In this document: positions 55,457 to 64,000 of the stretch, one piece after another
Layout of the letters: each line of letters starts with the position of its first letter
How positions within the stretch are numbered: position 1 is the first letter of the stretch
DNA from: Desulfobacula sp.
Lineage (GTDB): Bacteria > Desulfobacterota > Desulfobacteria > Desulfobacterales > Desulfobacteraceae
Length of the DNA: 64,000 nt
Direction of reading: 5' to 3'
Assembly (NCBI GenBank): GCA_023701135.1
Contig: JAMPXP010000001.1
Span: forward strand, 62,001 to 126,000
Made by a program: the position numbers and the translations under genes
Notes under the pieces: model-generated
Told to the model about the DNA's origin: nothing
Seen by the model: only the letters and a program-made list of their open reading frames with translations
The model's database searches: none

Positions 55457-56221
55457 CTATTTGAGAAAAAAATGGACTTCATTGGCCAGATCCAAATACG
55501 CAGAAGCTGCGGGGCCCTTTATATCATAAAGGGCGGCAGGGATCTTCCGGCCGATGGATTTTTCAATGGTATCATCCGCCGGAATAACGGTATTCAATAC
55601 CAGTTCTTTTGCATCGGACAAGGCGTGGCGATCAAGAAAGGACACGGCCTCTTTCTTTGATCCACACCGGTTGAAAACAAGCCCGGCGATCTTCAGGGGA
55701 ACCTGGTGAAGGCTTCGGATATATTTTACGTAACGCAGCATATCATGAAAATCCTCCGCCCTTGTCTGAGGAATGGACATACAGACCAAAAGCCAATCTG
55801 CCGCTGCTATGGCCATCATGCTTAAAAAGCCATAGGATGAAGGCGCATCGATAATGATATAATCATAGTCTTTTTCCACATCTTTCAGAAAAAGCCGCAA
55901 AAGTTTTTCATTCTCAGTGTGTTTTGCAAGTCTGGCCGCAACCTGAATCAGGTTGAATCCTGAAGGGATGATATCCAGATAGATAAATTCCGTTTTAATA
56001 ACGGCATCAATGAATTTTACCCTGCCTGATAAAACAGAAGCCAAATCACTGGTATAATCCGCTTTTTTTATGCCGCACCAGTGGGTAGCACTTCTCTGGG
56101 GGTCAGTGTCGATCAGAAGCGTATTTTTTTCCAATAAGGCGAAAGAGGCCGCCAGATTTACGGCTGTAACACTTTTACCCGTACCGCCCCTCTGGCCTGC
56201 TATGGTCAGTATTGTACTCAT
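55457..56221 (-). CDS. ParA/MinD-like ATPase
   Basis: 254 residues. Deviant Walker A at residues 9-17 (GQRGGTGKS), switch II LLIDTDPQRSATHW, and Walker B-like DYIIIDAPSSYGF. The signature is that of ParA-family ATPases that dimerise on ATP and place or segregate cargo, or signal through partners. No ParB is adjacent, which argues against plasmid or chromosome partitioning and for a specialised positioning role. First gene of the leftward operon; 180 nt upstream is shared with the divergent acidic-repeat gene. Confidence 0.88.
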   Translation of the reverse strand: MSTILTIAGQRGGTGKSVTAVNLAASFALLEKNTLLIDTDPQRSATHWCGIKKADYTSDLASVLSGRVKFIDAVIKTEFIYLDIIPSGFNLIQVAARLAKHTENEKLLRLFLKDVEKDYDYIIIDAPSSYGFLSMMAIAAADWLLVCMSIPQTRAEDFHDMLRYVKYIRSLHQVPLKIAGLVFNRCGSKKEAVSFLDRHALSDAKELVLNTVIPADDTIEKSIGRKIPAALYDIKGPAASAYLDLANEVHFFLK

Positions 56222-56401
56222 AGTTCACTATGTTTAACACAATTGAATAAAAATTCAATCATATACTTTAAATAAATGGTCATGCCCTTTTTCTCAAGAT
56301 TTTCACAAAATATTGACCAGAGCCCATTCCCAAGTTGAATTCTTCCATTGAATATATAATAATGAGCGACTACAAGACCCCATATAAAGGAGTATTTTCG
56401 T

Positions 56402-58396
56402 TTGGCAAATATATCCATTACCCTTGACGGCATTGATCAGGCCATTGCCGGCCTTACCTACAAGGAGGGTTCCGTTAAAGCCAAGGCCGTCATGGCCATC
56501 CGTTCCTTCTATGTTTCAGAAGATGCCGTTAAAAACCTGAACGCTATTGATGCGGACACACTGATCCGTTCCATCTGGGAGGTCGAAGATGACCCGTCCA
56601 GAATCAAGGCCAAACGAAGAAATTTTTCCAGTATCAAATCCTCCATTAATGCTGACCTGGCAACCCTGTCCAAAAAGGGGTTAAACTCTGAAAACATCAT
56701 CATCACGGAATCCAATATCTTTGATATGACGGAAGAGGCCAAAAGCAATCTGCTCAGCTCGTTCAGCGATGCCGTCAAGACGGGAGGCATCAATCTTGAT
56801 CAGGCGGCCGATCTGCTGAAAGCCATCAGTGATTTCCTGGAAAATCTCCCAATGGAAAAAAAGGATTCGGATGCCAAGGATATTGTGAGTCAAATCCAGA
56901 AAATTTTGAAGAAAATGACGGAAGAAACCCTGGCTGAAGACGACGAAGAAATTGAAGAAATTGAACTGGCGGATGATGAAGAAATTGAAGAAGTTGAAGA
57001 CGGTGAAATAATAGAGCTGGAGGATGACCAGGATATTGAAGATGAAATCGATGCCGAAGAACGGAGTGAAGATGAAGAGATTGAAGAAATTGAGCTCGAT
57101 GAAGACGAAATCCTAGAAGAAATTGATGGGCCGGATGAGGATGAAGAGTTCCAGGAAGTAGAAGACCTCAATAAGGAAGACGAAGCGGTTGAAGAAATTG
57201 AACTGGAGGATGACGAAACCCTAGAAGAAGTTGAAGACGGCCGGGAAATTGAAGAGGATATTGAAAAAGATCTCGAAGAGGTTCTTCTTGATGAAGACAT
57301 TGAGGAAATTGAGCTGGAAGAGGATCAAACGGTTGAAGAAGAAATCGATGCCGAAGAACAGGTTGAAGATGAAGAAATTGAAGAAATTGAGCTCAATGAA
57401 GACGAAATCCTGGAAGAAATTGATGGGCCGGATGAGGATGAAGAGTTCCAGGAAGTAGAAGACCTCAATGAGGAAGATGAGGCGGTTGAAGAAATTGAAC
57501 TGACGGATGACGAAACTATAGAAGAAGTTGAAGAGCTGGATGAAGATGAACTCAAGGCCCTGGAGGAATTCCGGCAGAAGAAAGAGCTGGCAGAGCATTT
57601 TGACCAAACTTTGGGGGACCGGGAAAAAAAATATAATCAATATACCACCGTGCCTGAAGGTAAATACACGATTGGTACCCGGAAAAGCCTGAAATCCAGC
57701 CTTGAACTCCAGCAATTTGATATGCCCAAGGTCTATATCGGGATTTATCCCGTCACCAATGCCTTGTTTGAAATTTTTATTGAAGAAACCGGATATATTA
57801 CAACGGCAGAGGAAAAAGGCTTTGGCCGTGTTTTTCATTCCCGTTTTAAAAAAAACGAAACCGTCTCCACATGGAAAAAAATAGCCGGTTCCGAAGATGT
57901 AAAAGGCGCCTTTTGGTATCAACCAACGGGCCCCGATTCAAACCTGCATGGAAAAAGAAACCACCCCGTGGTTCAGGTCAGCGTACAAGATGCCATGGCC
58001 TATGCCTCCTGGATCGGCCGCCGCCTTCCCACGGAATCGGAATGGGAAGCCGCTGCCAGAACCGATCTGGGATATATTTATCCCTGGGGGGATGAATTCA
58101 ATATCAAGGCATTGAACATTGAGCAAAGCGGGTTTTCAGGCACCTGCGCTGTGGATGAATATGATGCCTTTGCAAATGAATTTAAAATTGTGGACCTGCT
58201 CGGCAATGTCATGGAGTGGACTTCGGATATGGAAAATTCGCCCTTCCCGTCCCGGAAAAATATCAGTTATTGTATTGCCAAAGGAGGGGCATGGAATTCG
58301 AAAAACGATGTCACCATCAGCTCCAGAGGCCTGTTTAAACCCGGATTTTCCTCCAATACCATAGGATTCCGCTGTATCTCGGAGATCTTTATATAA
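56402..58396 (+). CDS. Acidic-repeat protein with C-terminal FGE-sulfatase domain
   Basis: 664 residues, started at TTG (56402) eight bases after AAGGAG. Residues 1-170 are helical and unrecognised. Residues ~175-385 are almost all E, D and I/L with a 99-residue repeat unit present twice. Residues ~405-664 are a formylglycine-generating-enzyme-type domain: GIYPVTNALFEIFI, then VSVQDAMAYASWIGRRLPTESEWEAAAR, YPWGDEF and NVMEWTSD. FGE-like domains bind or modify proteins; many in bacteria are ergothioneine- or kinase-linked binding modules. It is divergent from the ParA-like operon. Confidence 0.8.
   Translation: MANISITLDGIDQAIAGLTYKEGSVKAKAVMAIRSFYVSEDAVKNLNAIDADTLIRSIWEVEDDPSRIKAKRRNFSSIKSSINADLATLSKKGLNSENIIITESNIFDMTEEAKSNLLSSFSDAVKTGGINLDQAADLLKAISDFLENLPMEKKDSDAKDIVSQIQKILKKMTEETLAEDDEEIEEIELADDEEIEEVEDGEIIELEDDQDIEDEIDAEERSEDEEIEEIELDEDEILEEIDGPDEDEEFQEVEDLNKEDEAVEEIELEDDETLEEVEDGREIEEDIEKDLEEVLLDEDIEEIELEEDQTVEEEIDAEEQVEDEEIEEIELNEDEILEEIDGPDEDEEFQEVEDLNEEDEAVEEIELTDDETIEEVEELDEDELKALEEFRQKKELAEHFDQTLGDREKKYNQYTTVPEGKYTIGTRKSLKSSLELQQFDMPKVYIGIYPVTNALFEIFIEETGYITTAEEKGFGRVFHSRFKKNETVSTWKKIAGSEDVKGAFWYQPTGPDSNLHGKRNHPVVQVSVQDAMAYASWIGRRLPTESEWEAAARTDLGYIYPWGDEFNIKALNIEQSGFSGTCAVDEYDAFANEFKIVDLLGNVMEWTSDMENSPFPSRKNISYCIAKGGAWNSKNDVTISSRGLFKPGFSSNTIGFRCISEIFI
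57044..57240 (+). repeat. First copy of a 297-nt-spaced coding repeat
   Basis: About 190 nt, nearly identical to 57341-57537; the copies are offset by exactly 297 nt (99 codons). Encodes the EIDAEE...EEIDGPDEDEEFQEVE segment. The result of a recent in-frame duplication. Confidence 0.85.
57341..57537 (+). repeat. Second copy of the acidic coding repeat
   Basis: Same unit as 57044-57240, differing at a few bases, including D/N and K/E codon changes. The two copies can recombine and change the length of the acidic tract. Confidence 0.85.
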
Positions 58397-58399
58397 GTC

Positions 58400-59290
58400 A
58401 TGGATGAACTGACCCAAACCTACCTGGATTATCTGATCATAGAAAAAGGCCTGTCCCACAACACCATCCTGTCCTATTCGGAAGATCTGATCCGGTTTTT
58501 AAATTTCCTTGAAAAAAATAAAATCGATACCATTCACGGGGTGGACACCACCACCATCCTGGCCTGGCTCATTGACCTTGCCAAAAACGGGTTATCCGCC
58601 AAATCAAGGGCGCGCCACCTGATCTCCATCCGGGGATTTTTCAAATTTCTATTAAATGAAAAAATCATCTTAAGCAACCCCTTAAAAAATGTGGATATTC
58701 CCAAAACCGGGCTTTCCCTGCCGAAATTCATGACCATCCAGGAAGTTTCAGACCTTCTGGACGTACCGGATATCTGCAAACCCAGGGAATTAAGGAATGC
58801 GGCCATGATGGAAATCATGTACGGGTCAGGGTTGCGGGTTTCCGAGCTGATCTCCTTAAAACTTCAGGATATCAATCTGGATGCAAATGTTGTCCGGGTC
58901 ATGGGAAAGGGCTCCAAGGAAAGAATGGTGCCCTTTGGCTCCCAAGCCGGAAACATTACCCAAAAATGGATAAAGCAAGGAAGACCGGCCCTTTTAAACG
59001 GGATCTCCACGCCATATCTGTTTTTTGCCAGGGGGGGGAAACCCATGACCCGCCAGGGTTTCTGGAAAATGTTAAAAAAATACGGGGTCCTGGCAAAGCT
59101 TTCAAAAAACATCACCCCCCACACTCTTCGGCATTCATTTGCCACCCACCTACTGGAAGGCGGCGCGGATTTAAGGTCCGTTCAAACCCTTCTGGGACAT
59201 TCCGATATTTCCACGACACAGATATATACCCATATTTCAAGGGACTACCTGATCAAAATGCACCGGCAATACCATCCAAGGGGTTCTTGA
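58400..59290 (+). CDS. xerD: Tyrosine recombinase XerD
   Basis: 296 residues, the XerC/D length. N-terminal SAM-like core-binding domain, then the catalytic domain with R146 (SGLRVSE), K170 (GKGSKER), H241 and R244 (HTLRHSFATH), H267 (LGHSDI) and the nucleophile Y276 (TTQIYTH). It resolves chromosome dimers at dif with a XerC partner encoded elsewhere. It starts 3 nt after the acidic-repeat gene, so it shares that transcript. No mobile-element features surround it, so it is the housekeeping enzyme. Confidence 0.9.
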   Translation: MDELTQTYLDYLIIEKGLSHNTILSYSEDLIRFLNFLEKNKIDTIHGVDTTTILAWLIDLAKNGLSAKSRARHLISIRGFFKFLLNEKIILSNPLKNVDIPKTGLSLPKFMTIQEVSDLLDVPDICKPRELRNAAMMEIMYGSGLRVSELISLKLQDINLDANVVRVMGKGSKERMVPFGSQAGNITQKWIKQGRPALLNGISTPYLFFARGGKPMTRQGFWKMLKKYGVLAKLSKNITPHTLRHSFATHLLEGGADLRSVQTLLGHSDISTTQIYTHISRDYLIKMHRQYHPRGS

Positions 59291-59396
59291 TGAACCGGGG
59301 GTCGCGGCCAAGGATTTGCGTATTGATTCTTAAATTCCTTTTATGCTAAAAGAAGAGCCTGAAAAAAACCATTGTATAGGACTGAAAGGGTGTATC

Positions 59397-60983
59397 ATGA
59401 TTACGGAATCTCCTTTGACCTTAAAAGAATTGCTCCTGCAAGTCAGAAAGCCCTTTTTTGCAATCCAAAAGGATGACCGGGTTTCCTTTGTCCTAAAGGA
59501 TGCTGATTTTTTTAAGGACACCCTCCAAAAGGATAGGGATTTTCATATCCGAGCCTATGTACCGTCCATTGGTCCTGATAACCTGGGAGATGACGGATTC
59601 ATGGCCCGGCACGGCTTGAAATATCCCTATATCGCCGGGGCCATGGCCAACGGCATCGCCTCCGTGGCCATGGTGAAAACCATGGCAGAACACGGGATGA
59701 TCGGATTTTTCGGAGCCGGCGGTCTTGCTCTGGATCGAATCGAAGAAGCCGTCATGGATATCAAAACCACCCTGGGCGACAAACCTTTCGGGTTCAACCT
59801 CATCCATTCCCTGACGGACCCGGCCCATGAAATGGCCACCGTCAATCTCTATTTAAAACACAGAATCAGGCGGATCAGTGCGGCCGCATTTCTGCGCATG
59901 ACGCCTGCCCTGGTCTATTACCGGGTCAAGGGCCTCCACGAGGACGGCAACGGAAATATTACGGCGCCCAATCATATCATTGCCAAGGTCTCCAGAGTTG
60001 AAATTGCCCGCCAGTTTTTCTCGCCGCCACCGGAAAAACTGGTTCGCTCCCTTCTTGAGAATCGAATGATTACCGAAACCGAAGCCAAGCTCTCCCGGTA
60101 CATTCCCATGGCCCGGGACCTGACGGCGGAAGCCGATTCCGGCGGCCACACCGATAACCGGCCGGCCCTGGCCCTGTTGCCCACCATGATGGCCCTAAAA
60201 AATGAATTCATGAAGACCTATCAGTATACAGAACCTCTGTGTGTAGGCCTTGCCGGCGGCATCGCCACCCCGGAGTCGGCCGCCGCCGCCTTTGGAATGG
60301 GGGCCGCCTATATATTGACCGGGTCCATCAATCAGTCCTGTGTTGAAGCCGGAATCTGCGAAGATGTCAAACGGTTGCTCTGCCAGGCCGATCAGGCCGA
60401 TACGGCCATGGCTCCGGCGGCGGATATGTTTGAAATCGGGGCCAGGGTTCAGGTCCTGAAACGGGGAACCCTCTTTCCGGTCCGGGCGGAAAAATTATAT
60501 CGATTATATCAGTCCTGCCATGGGTTTCAGGAAATCGACGAAAAATCACAGCAGGAGATCCAGGAAAAATTTTTACACAGCAGTTTTGAAGAGGCCTGGG
60601 CCTCCACAAAGGAATTTTTCCTCAAAACCGGCAACACAAAAGAAATAGAAAGGGCAGAAACCGACCCCAGGCATCAAATGGCACTTGTCTTCAGATCTTA
60701 CCTCGGGCTTTCCTCGAAATGGGCCATTCAAGGCATCCCAGAAAGGAAGATGGATTACCAGATCTGGTGCGGACCTTCCATGGGAGCCTTTAACCAATGG
60801 GCCAAAGGAAGTTTTCTCGAACCCCCTGAAAACCGGAAAACGGCTGAAATCGCACTCAATCTTCTTTTCGGAGCCTGCGTCCGTACCCGGCTGTCCATAT
60901 TGAGGACCCAGGGTGTGGATACCGAATCTGAGGCCGGAGTCTTTAACCCATTGACTTTAAAGGAAATTAACTCATATCTCTAG
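59397..60983 (+). CDS. pfaD: PfaD-family enoyl reductase
   Basis: 528 residues from the ATG at 59397 behind GAAAGGG. An NPD-type flavoprotein of the PfaD family: GGAGGLALDRI near the N-terminus, GFNLIHSL, then DSGGHTDNRPALALLPTM and LCVGLAGGIATPESAAAAFGMGAAYILTG. PfaD acts in trans as enoyl reductase for polyunsaturated fatty acid synthases and related polyketide lines. It lies just upstream of the KS-AT gene (113 nt gap). In marine gamma-proteobacteria pfaD comes last in the cluster; here it comes first. Confidence 0.9.
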   Translation: MITESPLTLKELLLQVRKPFFAIQKDDRVSFVLKDADFFKDTLQKDRDFHIRAYVPSIGPDNLGDDGFMARHGLKYPYIAGAMANGIASVAMVKTMAEHGMIGFFGAGGLALDRIEEAVMDIKTTLGDKPFGFNLIHSLTDPAHEMATVNLYLKHRIRRISAAAFLRMTPALVYYRVKGLHEDGNGNITAPNHIIAKVSRVEIARQFFSPPPEKLVRSLLENRMITETEAKLSRYIPMARDLTAEADSGGHTDNRPALALLPTMMALKNEFMKTYQYTEPLCVGLAGGIATPESAAAAFGMGAAYILTGSINQSCVEAGICEDVKRLLCQADQADTAMAPAADMFEIGARVQVLKRGTLFPVRAEKLYRLYQSCHGFQEIDEKSQQEIQEKFLHSSFEEAWASTKEFFLKTGNTKEIERAETDPRHQMALVFRSYLGLSSKWAIQGIPERKMDYQIWCGPSMGAFNQWAKGSFLEPPENRKTAEIALNLLFGACVRTRLSILRTQGVDTESEAGVFNPLTLKEINSYL

Positions 60984-61096
60984 TGCCCCCGGCTATGTAA
61001 AACTTTTGTCAAATCCCTGGTAATCGGGTGTCTTTTGAATGTTCAACCCTTTATATTGTTTCATGATTTTAATCATTTAAATGTATTTTAGGAATT

Positions 61097-64000
61097 ATGA
61101 ATCAAAAAAATACAAATAAGGAATCCTCCGTTGCCATCATCGGTATGGGATGTATCTTCCCGAAATCCAGAAACCTGAAAGAATTCTGGCATCTTTTATA
61201 CCACGGGATTGATGCCATTGAAGATATCCCTGCCGACACCCACTGGAAATTAAACGATTATTTTGATGAAGACCCGGCCAAGCCGGATCATACCTATTGC
61301 CGGCGGGGCGGGTTTATTCCGCCCATCACCTTTGATCCCTTGAGTTACGGCATTCCTCCCAACAACCTTGAAGCCACTGATACATCCCAGCTCCTGGGGC
61401 TTGAAACGGCAAAAATGGCCCTGGAAGATGCGGGATATCCCATGGGGCATCCCTTTCTGGAAGAAAAAAAGGTCAATGTTATTTTAGGCGTCACCGGCAC
61501 CCAGGAACTGGTCATCCCCCTGGGTTCACGCCTGGGCCGGCCCGTCTGGAAAAAAGCCCTGGAAGACGCCGGTATCGGCCAAGAAAAAAAACAGGAAATC
61601 ATTCAACGGATCCAGGGCGGGTATGTGGAATGGCAGGAGAATTCCTTTCCCGGTCTTCTCGGCAATGTGGTGGCCGGAAGAATCGCCAACCGCATGAATC
61701 TTTCCGGGACCAATACCGTTACCGATGCGGCCTGTGCCAGTTCTTTGTCTGCCATTCATACGGCCGTCATGGAGCTTTTATCCGGGAAATGCGATATGTC
61801 CGTCACCGGTGGTGTGGACACCCTGAACGATATTTTCATGCACATGTGCTTTTCAAAGACCGGGGTTTTGTCTCACACCAGCGATGCCAGACCCTTTTCC
61901 AAGGATGCCGACGGCACCGTGCTGGGGGAAGGCATCGGCATGCTGGTATTAAAACGTCTTGAAGACGCGGTCAAAGATAAGGACAAAATCTATGCCCTTA
62001 TCAAGGGAGTCGGGACTTCCAGCGACGGAAGGACATCGGCCATCTATGCCCCGGACTCAAAAGGCCAGTTGAAAGCCTTGACCGAAGCCTACCGGGAGGC
62101 AGACATTGATCCGTCCACCGTGGGGCTCATAGAAGCCCACGGCACCGGCACCCGGGTGGGTGATAAGGTGGAATTCGAAGCCTTAAAATTATGCTTTGAC
62201 CCTTCCGGTGAGAAACATTCCACCGCCCTTGGGTCGGTGAAATCCATGATCGGCCACACAAAGGCCGCAGCCGGGGCAGCCGGCATGATCAAGGCGGCGC
62301 TGTCCCTTTATAATAAAGTGATCCCCCCTACCTTGAAAGCCGGTGAACCGGACCCTGAGCTTAAGATCGAAAACTCTTCCTTTTATCTGAACTCCGAATC
62401 CAAACCCTGGATAAACGCCTTCCATCCCAGGCGGTCCGGTGTCAGCGCCTTTGGTTTCGGCGGCAGTAATTTCCATGTGGTTTTGGAGGAATACGAGCCT
62501 TCTAAAACCCATATTTCCTGGGAGGGTTCCGTTCAGATCCTTGCCTTTTCATCAAACACAAAAGAAGATCTGCTAAAGGAAATCAACAGTTTCAAAGAGA
62601 AACTGTCGCCTTCCGACGATGCCTTACAGTTGAAACAGGCCATTGCCCGAAACGCCCATGAATCCAGGATAACTTTCTCCGTGGATTCACCATACAGGCT
62701 CCTGCTGGTGTATAAAACCCATGAAGATATCTTCAGCTTCCTGGACCAGGCCCTGGATTCAATTGAAACAGGGCAGCCGCAACCGGGTATCTATTTTTCA
62801 TCTTATCCCCGGAAGGGAAAACTCGGGTTTCTCTTTCCGGGCCAGGGAAGTCAGTATACGGGCATGGGAAAGGATCTGACATCGCTTTTTCCAGAAGCCA
62901 TGGAAAGTTTAAAAGAGGCGTCCCAAGCCTTTTTACAGGAAAATTCAGACTCGGGTGAGAAAGCCCTGCAAGATTATATTTATCCGCCTCCCCCTTATTT
63001 ACAGCCCAAAGACATATCCGAAGAACAACTGCGCAACACCCATATTGCCCAGCCTGCCATCGGCGCCATATCCGCCGCCATGGTAAAAGTGCTGAAACGG
63101 TTCGGTGTCACTCCTGACATGACCTGCGGCCATAGTTTCGGAGAGCTTTGCGCCCTGTATTCGGCCGGATGGATGAATGAAACAACCTTGTTTCAGCTTT
63201 CCGCAGCCCGGGGAAAATACATGGCTTCGGCAAAATCCATGGGTGCCGACCCGGGCAGCATGCTGGCAATTCAGGCTCCTTTGGCGGATATTGAAGCCCT
63301 CATCTTGGAAGAACACCTGGACCTGATTCTGGCCAATAAAAACAGCCCTGCTCAGGGTGTTTTATCCGGACCCACTCCTGAAATTCTCAGGGCTAAAAAA
63401 ATCTGCAAACAAAGAAAACTCAGGGCTGTTCAATTGCCTGTGGCCGCAGCGTTTCACAGCCGTTTGGTGGAAAATGCCGTGGCGCCTTTTAAGGCCTCTT
63501 TATCCGCCAAGTCCTTTGAACCGACCCGGATTGAAGTCTTTTCCAATACCACCGCCGCCCCCTATGGCCGAAAAGAATCGGATATCAAAAATATCCTTGG
63601 AAACCAACTGGTGAATCCGGTAAATTTTCTCGGCAATATCCAAAACATGTTTGAAAAAGAAATCACCACCTTTATTGAAGTCGGGCCCAAGGCCGTATTG
63701 ACGGGTTTGACAAAGTCCATCCTAAAGGACCGGGAGGTAACGGTGGTTTCCCTGGATGCCTCCTGCGGCAAAAACTCCGGGATCGAGGATCTTGCCCATG
63801 CGCTTTGCATCATTGCCGCAAAGGGGTTTCCCGTTGATCTGACCCCCTGGGAAGACCCGGTCAAAAAAGCCGACCCCAAACGGATGAAAATAGAGCTCAC
63901 CGGCGCCAATCCCAAATCAGTGAACCGTAACCCGCTTCCGGTATCAAAACCCGCAGCGCCCATTCATGAAAAACCGCGAACCGACCCCAGGTCACCCTTA
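61097..64000 (+). CDS. PfaA-like polyketide/PUFA synthase, 5' part (KS-AT)
   Basis: At least 968 residues; the frame is open to the window end with no stop. Start is ATG at 61097 after TAGGAATT. A ketosynthase (residues ~12-460) has Cys213 (DAACASS), His348 (EAHGTGT) and His387 (GHTKAAAG). An acyltransferase follows (~570-880) with Ser680 in GHSFGEL and the LFPGQGSQYTGMG start motif. The last ~30 residues are a proline/charged linker, the usual lead-in to tandem acyl carrier domains. With PfaD this fits a PUFA synthase or a related long-chain lipid synthase; the product cannot be told from this part. Confidence 0.9.
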   Translation, partial: MNQKNTNKESSVAIIGMGCIFPKSRNLKEFWHLLYHGIDAIEDIPADTHWKLNDYFDEDPAKPDHTYCRRGGFIPPITFDPLSYGIPPNNLEATDTSQLLGLETAKMALEDAGYPMGHPFLEEKKVNVILGVTGTQELVIPLGSRLGRPVWKKALEDAGIGQEKKQEIIQRIQGGYVEWQENSFPGLLGNVVAGRIANRMNLSGTNTVTDAACASSLSAIHTAVMELLSGKCDMSVTGGVDTLNDIFMHMCFSKTGVLSHTSDARPFSKDADGTVLGEGIGMLVLKRLEDAVKDKDKIYALIKGVGTSSDGRTSAIYAPDSKGQLKALTEAYREADIDPSTVGLIEAHGTGTRVGDKVEFEALKLCFDPSGEKHSTALGSVKSMIGHTKAAAGAAGMIKAALSLYNKVIPPTLKAGEPDPELKIENSSFYLNSESKPWINAFHPRRSGVSAFGFGGSNFHVVLEEYEPSKTHISWEGSVQILAFSSNTKEDLLKEINSFKEKLSPSDDALQLKQAIARNAHESRITFSVDSPYRLLLVYKTHEDIFSFLDQALDSIETGQPQPGIYFSSYPRKGKLGFLFPGQGSQYTGMGKDLTSLFPEAMESLKEASQAFLQENSDSGEKALQDYIYPPPPYLQPKDISEEQLRNTHIAQPAIGAISAAMVKVLKRFGVTPDMTCGHSFGELCALYSAGWMNETTLFQLSAARGKYMASAKSMGADPGSMLAIQAPLADIEALILEEHLDLILANKNSPAQGVLSGPTPEILRAKKICKQRKLRAVQLPVAAAFHSRLVENAVAPFKASLSAKSFEPTRIEVFSNTTAAPYGRKESDIKNILGNQLVNPVNFLGNIQNMFEKEITTFIEVGPKAVLTGLTKSILKDREVTVVSLDASCGKNSGIEDLAHALCIIAAKGFPVDLTPWEDPVKKADPKRMKIELTGANPKSVNRNPLPVSKPAAPIHEKPRTDPRSPL

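Noticed and set aside
56890-57300. Minus-strand serine-rich frames opposite the acidic repeat
   Set aside because: They are the complement of the Glu/Asp codon run (GAA/GAT read as TTC/ATC in another phase), not a gene.
57044-57537. Repeats as a possible CRISPR array
   Set aside because: Only two long copies, in frame inside a coding region, with no short regular spacers. No CRISPR array or cas gene was found in the window.
58400-59290. Tyrosine recombinase as the integrase of a mobile element
   Set aside because: Length, motif layout and setting match the housekeeping XerD; no tRNA, repeat or phage gene beside it.

Overview
The window looks like chromosome from an anaerobic deltaproteobacterium, most likely a Desulfobacterales-type sulfate reducer (inference). 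Reasons: an electron-transfer flavoprotein next to acyl-CoA ligases, abundant acyl-CoA chemistry (thiolase, 3-hydroxyacyl-CoA dehydrogenase, acyl-CoA dehydrogenase, 4-hydroxybutyryl-CoA dehydratase-like enzyme), branched-chain-type ABC and TRAP uptake, futalosine-route menaquinone genes, a molybdopterin oxidoreductase, a selenocysteine tRNA and a PfaD/PKS locus. No dsr, apr or rRNA genes are present, so the lineage call rests on gene content only.

Layout. 1-5.5 kb: end of etfB, etfA, an acyl-CoA ligase, a convergent tesB thioesterase and a winged-helix/ferredoxin protein. 5.6-8.6 kb: small genes and scars (a 58-residue Cys-rich protein, a DMT-transporter remnant, a PA14 lipoprotein, tRNA-Val with an integrase remnant and an inverted copy of its 5' half) and two tandem hotdog thioesterases. 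8.7-10.7 kb: molybdopterin oxidoreductase. 10.9-23.8 kb: a long leftward run, livM-livH-livK-livG-livF, acyl-CoA synthetase, TetR regulator, 3-hydroxyacyl-CoA dehydrogenase, thiolase, AbfD-like dehydratase and acyl-CoA dehydrogenase. It reads as uptake, CoA activation and beta-oxidation-like breakdown of a carboxylic acid.

24.4-34.6 kb is the most unusual part. Five same-strand genes encode a filamentous-haemagglutinin-type exoprotein (TpsA), its outer-membrane transporter (TpsB), a TPR-CHAT caspase-like lipoprotein, a CHASE2-class III nucleotidyl cyclase and a DUF928-like exported protein. The last two overlap by 4 nt. This gene set resembles cyanobacterial gene neighbourhoods. It suggests an envelope system joining protein secretion, proteolysis and cyclic-nucleotide signalling. 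It is followed by a broken PEP-CTERM gene and selC.

35-49 kb is mostly housekeeping: M48 protease, lipase-like hydrolase, YfcE, J-domain protein, a DUF89-like protein, a NifU-like scaffold, tRNA-Arg(ACG) beside tadA (which modifies that tRNA), purA, tRNA-Pro, a Cys-rich PAS histidine kinase and a TRAP transporter whose binding protein is convergent. 48.5-53.6 kb: mqnE, mqnC, a deaminase and mqnA, with a trailing EamA transporter. 53.6-59.3 kb: a ParA-like ATPase operon with a coiled-coil/zinc-ribbon protein, divergent from an acidic-repeat/FGE-sulfatase-domain protein and xerD. 59.4-64 kb: PfaD and the start of a large KS-AT polyketide/polyunsaturated-fatty-acid synthase that runs off the window.
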